Assembly (NCBI GenBank): GCA_025361325.1
Contig: JANYAL010000066.1
Span: 1 to 6,677, forward strand
Source of the DNA: Bacteroidota bacterium
GTDB lineage: Bacteria; Bacteroidota; Bacteroidia; Chitinophagales; Chitinophagaceae
Direction of reading: 5' to 3'
DNA: 6,677 nt
The position numbers and the translations under genes were made by a program. Below, one piece after another: positions 1 to 5,577 of the stretch (position 1 is the stretch's first letter; every line of letters starts with the position of its first letter). The notes beneath the pieces are model-generated. The model saw only the letters and a program-made list of their open reading frames with translations. It had not been told where the DNA came from and searched no databases.

Positions 1-1018
1 CAGCAAATTTGATCCCCCTCCGGATGAATGCTTTGTTCATTTCCAGTATCAATATTGCGTTAAGTCCCTTATCCTGGTAGGCCTTATCCACGGCAACAAG
101 CATCAGGTCGGCCTTGTTGTTCTTTTTCATTGCCCTTAAGATATGGATGAACCCCAGCGGGAACAGGTTACCTTTTGTTTTTTGCAATGCGGCCGACAGC
201 GAAGGCATGGCAATGCCCATTGCTACCAGTTTCCCCTTCTTATCTGTTATCAGCGGCACAAATTCGGGACGGATAAAAGAAAAATACTGCTTTGTATAAT
301 ACTGTATCTGCTTTTCGGTGAGGTGTACAACGCCATACAGGTCTGCATAGGCGGAATTAATGAGCTCAAAGACCTGCTTTGCATAGGGCAGTATGTCTTT
401 CGGTTTGCGGGTTTTTACAACAGCCAGGCCGTATCTTTTGGTAACGATCCCTGCCATCTTCTCCATCTTCACGGGAATGGTATCGTGAACACGTATCTTA
501 TATTCTACCCAGTCTGAATCTTTTTTGTACCCCATTTTTTCCATGATCACCGGGTAATAGGAATAGTTATAAATGGTAGCCAGGGTGCCCACCTGGTCAA
601 ATCCTTCCACCAGCATGCCCTCGTAGTCGAGGTCGGTAAAGCCCAGGGGCCCGTGCACGGCTGTCATTCCTGTTTCCCTTGCCCAGTTCTCCACGGCTGC
701 CATCAATGCATTTGCAATTTCCTCATCCTCTTCAAAATCGATCCACCCGAAGCGCATATACCTGTTATTCCATTTTTCAATATAGGATCGGTTGAGGATA
801 CCGGCTATGCGACCCACCACCTTGTTATTCTTATAGGCCAGCCAGTATCGGGCTTCGCAATGATCAAAAGCCGGGTTCTTGCTTTTGCTCAGTGTGTTCA
901 TCTCATCAAAGAACAGGGGAGGAACAAAGTAGGGGTTGTCTTTGTATAAGTTGAGGGGAAAATGAACAAAGGCCCTTAGCAGCTTTTTGCCGGTAACTTC
1001 TTTGATCTCAAGGCTCAT
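1..1018 (-). CDS. GNAT-fold acyltransferase-like protein, C-terminus cut by window edge; candidate ceramide synthase
   Basis: The frame opens at ATG 1018 (protein begins MSLEIKEVTGKKLL) and stays open for 339 codons to the left edge, so the stop lies outside. The protein is soluble-looking, with no signal peptide or membrane segment. Near residues 307-335 there is a GNAT-like acyl-CoA motif, with Q315-D-K-G318-L-N320 after a beta strand (LMLVAVD) and before a helix. A conserved-looking stretch GPLGFTDLDYEGMLVEGF lies in the first half. Long GNAT-like proteins of about 370-390 residues of this type are often annotated only as N-acetyltransferase or hypothetical. The gene starts 39 bases after the serine palmitoyltransferase stop on the same strand, so the two are probably co-transcribed. 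Bacterial ceramide synthase (bCerS, described in Caulobacter) is also a GNAT-family protein. Acylation of 3-ketosphinganine is therefore a plausible role, inferred from context and not shown by residues. Confidence 0.8.
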   Translation of the reverse strand, partial: MSLEIKEVTGKKLLRAFVHFPLNLYKDNPYFVPPLFFDEMNTLSKSKNPAFDHCEARYWLAYKNNKVVGRIAGILNRSYIEKWNNRYMRFGWIDFEEDEEIANALMAAVENWARETGMTAVHGPLGFTDLDYEGMLVEGFDQVGTLATIYNYSYYPVIMEKMGYKKDSDWVEYKIRVHDTIPVKMEKMAGIVTKRYGLAVVKTRKPKDILPYAKQVFELINSAYADLYGVVHLTEKQIQYYTKQYFSFIRPEFVPLITDKKGKLVAMGIAMPSLSAALQKTKGNLFPLGFIHILRAMKKNNKADLMLVAVDKAYQDKGLNAILILEMNKAFIRRGIKFA

Positions 1019-1057
1019 ACAATACGTGTGGTTTAATTTATTTTAAACGCCTGTGTA

Positions 1058-2280
1058 CTAGTTATACATTCCGTGGTGTGTTTCTTTTTCATCGAATAAG
1101 CCGACCTGGTTCACCACCTTCTCAATTTTATGGATGGCTTCCTCCAGTTGATGATGGGTGTGGGTGGCCATGATCGACATCCTGATCAGGGAGGAATCAC
1201 TCTTTACCGCGGGGGATACCACCGGGTTCACAAATATACCTTCCTCAAATAATAATTGGGTGAACCGGAATGTAAGCGCATTGTCTCGAATGTAGATCGG
1301 AATGATAGGTGTCTCCGATACATTCATCTCAAACCCGATCTCCTGCAGGCATTTTACCATAAATGAAGTATTGTTCCAGAGGGCTTCGAGTCTTTCGGGT
1401 TCAGACTGAATGATCTCCAGGGCGGCCATGGCAGCTGCCGCGGCAGCAGGAGGTATGCTTGCGCTGAAGATCAGGGGCCTGGAATGATGTTTCAGGTAAT
1501 CCACCACTTTGGAACCGGAAGCAATGAAACCTCCAATGGAAGCCAGCGATTTGCTGAAAGTGCCCATGATGATGTCTACCTTGTCTGTTAAGCCAAAATG
1601 ATCAGCCGTGCCTTTTCCCTTTTCGCCCAATACGCCTAATGCATGGGCATCATCTACCATCACGAGGGCATGGTATTTTTCGGCAAGACCGGTGATGCCA
1701 TGCAGGTCGCAGATATCACCTTCCATGCTGAACACCCCGTCTGCCACGATCATCTTTATTTTTTCGTCCGGGAGCAATTTCAGGATATCTTCCAGGTGGT
1801 TCATGTTATTGTGCTCATATTTGAAGACCCGGGAAAAGGAAAGCCGGCTGCCTTCAATGATGGATGCATGGTCCAGCTCATCCAGTATCAATATCCCGTT
1901 TCTTCCTGTAAGGGCGGAAACGGTTCCGAGATTGGTCTGGAAACCGGTTGAAAAAACAAGTGCATCCTCCTTGCCAACATGATCTCCAGTTTTTCTTCCA
2001 GCTCTATGTGTAAACAGGAAGTTCCGTTCAGAAACCTGGAACCCGAACAACTGCTGCCATACCGCCCGATCGCTTTTATAGCAGCCTCCACCACTTTGGG
2101 ATGATTGGTCAGTCCCATGTAACTGTTGGAACCGAACATCAGGAGCTTCTTTCCCTGGATGATCACTTCAGTATCATGGTTTTCCCCGATCGGCCTGAAA
2201 TACGGGTATATCCCTTCCCTTTTGAGTTCACCGGGAACGGTGAATGCATCTAATTTGTGATGTAAGCTTTGCTGTATCAT
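1058..2280 (-). pseudogene. spt: Serine palmitoyltransferase (PLP-dependent alpha-oxoamine synthase), frame broken by a one-base shift
   Basis: Serine palmitoyltransferase condenses L-serine with palmitoyl-CoA to 3-ketosphinganine, the first committed step of sphingolipid synthesis. The N-terminal part (YPYFRPI, FGSNSYMGLTNHP, GSRFLNGTSCLHIELEEKL) is in one frame, and the rest, from HVGKEDALVFSTGF, is in another. The switch falls near 1980-1995 and is repaired by adding one base. The repaired protein has 407 residues from ATG 2280, a normal family length. PLP residues are the stacking His138 (DHASI), Asp210 and His213 (DDAH), and Lys244 (GTFSKSLASIGGF). The spacings 138-210-244 equal those of His159, Asp231 and Lys265 as I recall them for Sphingomonas SPT. 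The GTFSKS-ASIGGF motif favours SPT over 2-amino-3-ketobutyrate ligase or 8-amino-7-oxononanoate synthase. An in-frame TTG at 2325 would add 15 residues; I prefer ATG. Left unrepaired, the first frame stops at 1888. A sequencing or assembly error, a real mutation or recoding are all possible. Confidence 0.85.
1978..1997 (-). other. Frameshift site in the serine palmitoyltransferase gene
   Basis: On the minus strand the upstream frame reads E-E-K-L-E and then drifts to IMLARRM, while the family-like continuation D-H-V-G-K-E-D-A lies in the frame reached by adding one base. The family pattern here is ELEEKLAxFxG. One extra base just after the Leu codon (CTG) would give L-(A/E)-D-H-V-G and fits best. 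An extra A in the five-A run (plus-strand T 1990-1994) would instead give K-T-G-D-H-V. Slippage on AAA is conceivable, but no classic X-XXY-YYZ heptamer is in phase. Confidence 0.8.
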
Positions 2281-2434
2281 GGTTGCAATTGATTTGGGGA
2301 CATCTTGTTTTACCGAAGACCCCAATGGTGTATGAGTAAACTTTCATTTTTAAAATAATGATAGCAACATTCATATTGAACTTGTTGAATCTGTTCTGTT
2401 TAGCTGTTCCTGTATACGGGGTACAAGTACAGGG

Positions 2435-2539
2435 TCAACCGACCTCATGCTTTTTTTCTCTGAGCCTGTCCAGGAGATATTGAAACCGCCAGAGCGTATT
2501 TATCCTGATATAAAGGCAGACCCGGTTCAATATTTCCAT
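2435..2539 (-). CDS. Possible 34-codon leader ORF ahead of the serine palmitoyltransferase gene
   Basis: An ATG at 2539 opens a 34-codon frame ending in TGA at 2437-2435. The peptide begins MEILNRVCLYIRINTLWRFQ and continues with basic and acidic residues. Its start lies only about 14 bases downstream of the candidate -7 element at 2553-2560, so a transcript from there would have a very short leader. It ends 154 bases before ATG 2280 of the synthase gene. I recognise no family. Chance is a strong alternative, because a frame this short needs conservation to be believed. Confidence 0.2.
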   Translation of the reverse strand: MEILNRVCLYIRINTLWRFQYLLDRLREKKHEVG

Positions 2540-2552
2540 GGTTGACTTTGAA

Positions 2553-2590
2553 CAAAGATACTATTTAAAGATAAATATGTCTTTAAATAG
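2553..2590 (-). promoter_or_regulatory. Candidate Bacteroidota promoter with adjoining palindrome, driving the sphingolipid operon
   Basis: On the minus strand, 2560-2553 reads TATCTTTG, an exact match to the Bacteroidota -7 element TAnnTTTG. Directly upstream, 2561-2571 (ctatttaaaga) and 2580-2590 (tctttaaatag) form a perfect 11-bp inverted repeat with an 8-base spacer. This occupies the space where a -33 element would lie, and no clear TTTG is visible there. A repressor or activator site covering the upstream promoter half is a natural reading, though unproven. The predicted transcript would start near 2547 and leave about 265 bases before ATG 2280. Confidence 0.4.
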
Positions 2591-2647
2591 CATGAGAATT
2601 GTAAAATGAAGGATTACAGGCATAAAGTGGAGATTTCGCTTTTTGGG

Positions 2648-2733
2648 GCCCCCTTGCCTGCAAATAATACCCCCGGCAGTATTTAATTGAAATACAATGT
2701 ACACCAGGGGATTTTCTCCTTATTTGCAGGGGG
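2648..2733. repeat. Nested inverted repeats, possible structured RNA
   Basis: The outer arms 2657-2666 (cctgcaaata) and 2721-2730 (tatttgcagg) match perfectly over 10 bp. They can be lengthened by the G/C runs outside them (gccc near 2648-2652 with gggc 2731-2734) if a short bulge is allowed. Inside, cccc near 2671 can pair with gggg 2707-2710. At the centre, 2679-2684 (gtattt) and 2690-2695 (aaatac) form a 6-bp hairpin with a 5-base loop. The arms therefore nest into one long extended fold. Strand and function are unknown. Confidence 0.4.
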
Positions 2734-2839
2734 CTGTTAAAAGCTGACTTGAGTTGGCTGATACACTGAAATTTCCGGTAAGCTGGCAGCAATGCCTGCC
2801 GGTTCAAAATATTCTAAATAACTTTAAGGGACTAATACC

Positions 2840-2876
2840 GGCCGGGCATAGCATGTACAGATTCACCTTCCCGGCT
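2840..2876. repeat. Inverted repeat GCCGGG/CCCGGC
   Basis: The arms 2841-2846 and 2870-2875 are perfect 6-bp complements around a 23-base loop. The plus-strand transcript could add a G-U pair (2840 with 2876) and a C-G pair (2839 with 2877). It is weak on its own and is listed because the surrounding stretch is dense in such structures. Confidence 0.25.
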
Positions 2877-3121
2877 GTAATGTTGTCTGTACGCGGGCTG
2901 TATCGGTGATCATCACAGATATCAGGGACGGCGGATTTACCATCGGGTATTTACTGTCTCTATTCTATTGGAATGAGGGCAGGTCGAATGTTGTTCGCTT
3001 TCTAAGAAATTGAGGTACCAGACAAACCTGTGTTCAGGCTACACCTGTACCCAATTTATTATGTTGAAATAACTCTTATTCTTTCTATCTTTCGTCCCGG
3101 TATCCAACGGTATCTAATTAC

Positions 3122-3160
3122 AAAAAAAAATCTCCCGCCGGGTTTGGACCGGTAAGGCGG
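3122..3160 (-). terminator. Possible minus-strand intrinsic terminator
   Basis: Read on the minus strand, a GC stem CCGCC (3160-3156) pairs with GGCGG (3139-3135). An inner GGU/ACC stem (3150-3148 with 3143-3141) sits inside it. Four bases later comes a run of nine T (A 3122-3130 on the plus strand). The large internal loop and the spacer before the T run make it a weak match. It could stop leftward read-through from the molybdenum operon, but that operon ends at 3789, over 600 bases away. Confidence 0.25.
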
Positions 3161-3222
3161 ACGTAGTTTGCATATTAACTTATTAATCCAATACACATAA
3201 ATACTAATTTAATATATCTGCC

Positions 3223-3245
3223 ATCTTTCCGAAAATAGGAAAGGT
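3223..3245 (+). repeat. Hairpin upstream of the large hairpin
   Basis: The stem 3223-3230 with 3238-3245 has 8 pairs around a 7-base loop (gaaaata). The one non-Watson-Crick position, 3224 with 3244, is a U-G pair if the plus strand is transcribed. It precedes the 3263-3340 hairpin by 17 bases and could be part of the same RNA. No T run follows it. Confidence 0.4.
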
Positions 3246-3262
3246 TTGGAAGGGGTCAGAGA

Positions 3263-3340
3263 GTGTACAGGTTGCGGACAGGTTGTGTACATCTGTGTTG
3301 ATTTATACTGTTGTACGCAGTCTGTCTGCAACCTGTACAC
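3263..3340 (+). ncRNA. Large hairpin, probable plus-strand structured RNA
   Basis: Bases 3263-3291 pair with 3312-3340 over 29 consecutive positions. Twenty-five pairs are Watson-Crick, and four are G-U in plus-strand RNA (3276-3327, 3282-3321, 3283-3320, 3286-3317). After a mismatch, two more C-G type pairs (3293-3310, 3295-3308) close a 12-base loop. The same four sites would be C-A mismatches in minus-strand RNA, so the asymmetry favours plus-strand transcription. Each arm also carries two TGTAC cores 22 bp apart (3264 and 3286; 3312 and 3334), so a DNA-level operator array is an alternative. No flanking target-site duplication was seen that would mark it as a miniature mobile element. It may be an independent small RNA or part of the 5' leader of the Fe-S gene about 200 bases downstream. 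Confidence 0.45.
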
Positions 3341-3390
3341 AACAAATACACCAGCAGGTGCGAACCAGGTTATTAATAAAGTGGGAGTCA

Positions 3391-3417
3391 GCGTTATATA
3401 TCAATGATATATATCGC
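3391..3417. promoter_or_regulatory. 27-bp near-perfect palindrome, candidate operator
   Basis: The palindrome is centred on base 3404, and 12 of 13 symmetric positions match; 3394/3414 is T/T. The core is AT-rich (tatatatca and its complement) with GCG/CGC ends. The single-base spacer is too short for a good RNA loop, so a binding site for a dimeric regulator is more likely than a hairpin. It lies about 120 bases upstream of the Fe-S gene start and just after the structured region. Confidence 0.35.
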
Positions 3418-3538
3418 ATTCGTAAAGGGTTGATTATTATTTAGCTGATTGGAACCTGTTGCTGGCATCATTACAATCTGGATGTTTCTATAATTAGTTT
3501 TCCGGTTCACTGGTAAAACCTCAAAATAGTATTGAGAT

Positions 3539-3772
3539 ATGGATAAAACGAATCTAAAAAAAGAATACGCTAATGGGGAAATAACCATCGTCTGGCAATC
3601 GGGTAAATGTATACATTCCGGTGTTTGTGTAAGAACCTTACCCGGTGTATACCACCCCAAAGAAAGCCCGTGGATACAGCCGGAGAACGCTACTACAGCC
3701 GAACTCATGGAACAAATCAATCTTTGCCCTTCCGGTGCGCTGACGTTCTATTTCAATGAAAAGAAAGGATAG
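3539..3772 (+). CDS. Small divergent 4Fe-4S mono-cluster protein (YjdI/Fer4_19-like)
   Basis: This 77-residue protein resembles the divergent single-cluster 4Fe-4S family. It has C24-I-H26-S-G-V-C30 near the middle, a PW at 44-45, and C63-P-S-G-A-L near the C-terminus. Only three cysteines are present. The family is known for this reduced set, and the fourth cluster ligand is not evident from sequence; His26 is one possibility. The protein is cytoplasmic, with no signal peptide. Start ATG 3539 gives the usual length and leaves only a short lysine-rich lead. No strong Shine-Dalgarno is visible. A TAGTTTTC at 3495-3502 is one base off the -7 consensus but lacks a well-spaced -33 partner. The gene stands alone on the plus strand, converging on the molybdenum operon. 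Its electron-transfer partner is unknown. Confidence 0.85.
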   Translation: MDKTNLKKEYANGEITIVWQSGKCIHSGVCVRTLPGVYHPKESPWIQPENATTAELMEQINLCPSGALTFYFNEKKG

Positions 3773-3788
3773 GGGTTGTGTTTACACA

Positions 3789-4394
3789 TCAGTCTTTCAG
3801 ATTCTTCATCTGTGCACAAAGTTTTTCATAATCTTCGGGTGTATCAATATCTATTGAACCGGCGGGGAAATCAACGGTTGCCGTGTCGGCTGTATGCCTT
3901 TTCAGGATTGATCTGGCCCCGGTGTCACCTTCCAGGTTCATCAGTTCAGAAAAATACTTTTTATTGAATAATACGGGTGTTCCGGTTACCGCTCCATACC
4001 TGGCTGCTATTATCCCTTTTTTGCTTTCAGTCCGGAGGGCCTTCATGTTAAGTAATAGGTTTCTGTCCAGGAAAGGCTGATCACTCACCACGATGAACAG
4101 GTCTGATAAGGCCTGGTCTTTTTTCAACAGCGTATCCAATCCTTTTTTGATGGAGGAAGACATCCCAGTTGCCCAGTGTTCATTATATACCATATCGGTT
4201 TCTTCCTGTTGTAATGTGTCCGATATGATGGCGTGATACATTCCGGTGACCAGGCAGGAATGATCGGGCCGGATTGCCTGCACTTCCCGGAGCAAATGAG
4301 ATAAGAGGTTGGTGTTACGGAAAGGCAGCAGCATCTTGGGTTTTTTCATACGCGATGCAGAACCGGCTGCCAATATGATGACCCCTGTACTCAT
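3789..4394 (-). CDS. mocA: Molybdenum cofactor cytidylyltransferase (MocA-like nucleotidyltransferase)
   Basis: This 201-residue protein belongs to the MobA/MocA nucleotidyltransferase family. MocA joins CMP from CTP to molybdopterin, forming the cytosine dinucleotide cofactor of xanthine dehydrogenase-type enzymes. Visible motifs are the nucleotide-binding loop LAAGSASRM (8-16) with K20, the metal-site D105-Q-P, GTPVLF (138-143), GDTGAR (156-161) and DIDTPEDYEKL near the end. GDTGAR and the C-terminal DIDTPED favour MocA over GTP-specific MobA. The usual RMGxxK is RMKKPK here, so the Gly is replaced by Lys17. Start ATG 4394 overlaps the xdhC stop by ATGA, implying translational coupling. The stop lies 16 bases from that of the convergent Fe-S gene. 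The context with XdhC and a molybdenum subunit supports the call. Confidence 0.9.
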   Translation of the reverse strand: MSTGVIILAAGSASRMKKPKMLLPFRNTNLLSHLLREVQAIRPDHSCLVTGMYHAIISDTLQQEETDMVYNEHWATGMSSSIKKGLDTLLKKDQALSDLFIVVSDQPFLDRNLLLNMKALRTESKKGIIAARYGAVTGTPVLFNKKYFSELMNLEGDTGARSILKRHTADTATVDFPAGSIDIDTPEDYEKLCAQMKNLKD

Positions 4395-5488
4395 AACAGG
4401 GGCTGGTGAATGCCTTCTTTCTTCTCCTTTAAATGTATTGGAATTTTGTTTCTCATCACCGCCATGATCTCGGCAGTGATGGATAATGCAATTTCTTCGG
4501 AGGTCTCAGCACCGATATCCAACCCGGTTGGGCCATAGATAGTTCTCAGTTTGTCATCGGGGAAAAATATATTCTTCAATTCCATCTCTTTTAAAAGCCT
4601 GTCGCGTTTTGCTGCTGGCCCTAAGAGCCCGATATATGGAACAGGACTGTCCTTTAAAGCGACAAGCATCTCCAGGTCATAGTTATAATTATGTGTCATG
4701 ATCACTACGGCCGTACGAGCATCCGTCTCCATCAAGTGAATAAGTGCCCCGGGTTTACCCACCCAAATCTTTTTTGCACCCGGGAATCGTTTTGCTGTGG
4801 CATGAGATCTTCTGCCGTCCACCAGGGTAATATCCCAACCCAGGATATTCGATAGAGACACCAGGGGCATCGCGTCATTACCGGCCCCGGCAATAACCAG
4901 TGATACAGGGGGCTGCAGGTATTCAATGAAGAATTCCTGCCGGTTACCTGCTATCATTACTTCGCGGTGAATGGAAATACCTGAAAAAAGTACCTGGCTT
5001 ACCATGGCATCCAGTTCTTCCTGTACCCTTGCGGGTAACAGCGAAAAACTGGTTGTACCATAATGCATTTCATTATTCTTTGAATACCCGTTGATCAGTA
5101 CAGATGCGTTGCGTTCTTGTATGGAATCCCCTAATATCCCGATCGGGTTATTGTGTTCTTCAGCCTTTACAGGTTCAAACAAAATGGACACAATTCCGTT
5201 GCAGCCTAACTGTATGCCCAGTTTGGCATCATCCTCATCCGTGGTATCATAGGTCACCAGTCTTTTTTTTTGCTGTGTTATGGCCAGGAATGCTTTATTC
5301 AGGGCATCCCCTTCCAGACAGCCGCCGCTGATGGCCCCGGTCATTTCACCATCCTCAGTGACCAGCATCCTTGCTCCAGGCCTCCGGTACGAAGAACCTT
5401 CAATATGCACCACCGTGGCAAGGGCCGACCTTTTATTTTGCCTGGTTGCGGCTTCAAAAGCGAGTATGATGTCTTTGATCTCTTTCAT
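4391..5488 (-). CDS. xdhC: XdhC/CoxI family molybdenum hydroxylase maturation protein
   Basis: XdhC-type proteins bind the molybdenum cofactor, promote its sulfuration and hand it to the apo-hydroxylase. They are not part of the final enzyme. The protein has 365 residues, the normal size for the two-domain form. The N-terminal XdhC_CoxI domain shows GSSYRRPGARMLV (31-43), GAISGGCLEGD (51-61, Cys56-57 region) and GCNG (95-98). The C-terminal Rossmann domain shows VIAGAGNDA (198-206) followed by DGR (224-226), IMTHNYNYD (263-271), GLLG (287-290) and the family's terminal GPTGLDIGAETSEEIALSI. The ATG at 5488 is the only start that keeps the N-terminal helix. The gene lies 89 bases after the large subunit stop and overlaps mocA by 4 bases, so all three probably share one transcript. 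Confidence 0.93.
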   Translation of the reverse strand: MKEIKDIILAFEAATRQNKRSALATVVHIEGSSYRRPGARMLVTEDGEMTGAISGGCLEGDALNKAFLAITQQKKRLVTYDTTDEDDAKLGIQLGCNGIVSILFEPVKAEEHNNPIGILGDSIQERNASVLINGYSKNNEMHYGTTSFSLLPARVQEELDAMVSQVLFSGISIHREVMIAGNRQEFFIEYLQPPVSLVIAGAGNDAMPLVSLSNILGWDITLVDGRRSHATAKRFPGAKKIWVGKPGALIHLMETDARTAVVIMTHNYNYDLEMLVALKDSPVPYIGLLGPAAKRDRLLKEMELKNIFFPDDKLRTIYGPTGLDIGAETSEEIALSITAEIMAVMRNKIPIHLKEKKEGIHQPLL

Positions 5489-5577
5489 CCGGTGAAAGTA
5501 AATTGGTTAACTGACCTTTCTCTATGAAGTGTATCTGCCGTATTTGTTTTTAAGTTGAGCCGGATCTGTTAAAGGGG

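Larger units (their letters stand above)
2341..3538. other. Long intergenic region rich in inverted repeats, no convincing protein gene
   Basis: About 1.2 kb separates the sphingolipid operon from the small Fe-S gene. The only frame of any length (2583-2807, minus strand, 74 codons) has an uncharacteristic composition and resembles no family I know. No tRNA, rRNA or transposase remnant was recognised. The region instead holds a series of inverted repeats, each listed separately, and a concentration of GTAC. I counted 11 GTAC by eye here against about 13 in the remaining 5.5 kb of the window. Confidence 0.6.

Noticed and set aside
1608..1982. Long plus-strand frames antisense to SPT, and similar ones antisense to xdhC and the molybdenum subunit
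   Set aside because: They are shadows of real genes on the minus strand, with no family features.
2358..2483. 41-codon plus-strand frame starting MIATFILNLLNLFCLAVPVY, resembling a short signal peptide
   Set aside because: The hydrophobic start is suggestive, but there is no ribosome site, no promoter and no domain, and it lies antisense to the SPT leader; chance is likelier.
2583..2807. 74-codon minus-strand frame in the intergenic region
   Set aside because: No recognisable family, it overlaps the nested inverted repeats, and its composition does not look like a protein; treated as chance.
2775..2810. ccggttcaaaat as a possible tRNA T-loop
   Set aside because: No acceptor, D or anticodon stems can be built around it.
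2906..2916. gtgatcatcac, an 11-bp palindrome
   Set aside because: It is short and isolated, and palindromes of this size occur by chance in a region this long.
3495..3502. TAGTTTTC as a -7 box for the Fe-S gene
   Set aside because: It is one base off consensus, and the nearest upstream TTG (3459) is about 33 bases away, too far for a -33 partner.
3777..3788. Small inverted repeat tgtgt/acaca between the convergent stops
   Set aside because: A 5-bp AT-containing stem with a 2-base loop is too tight and weak for a terminator, and there is no T run.
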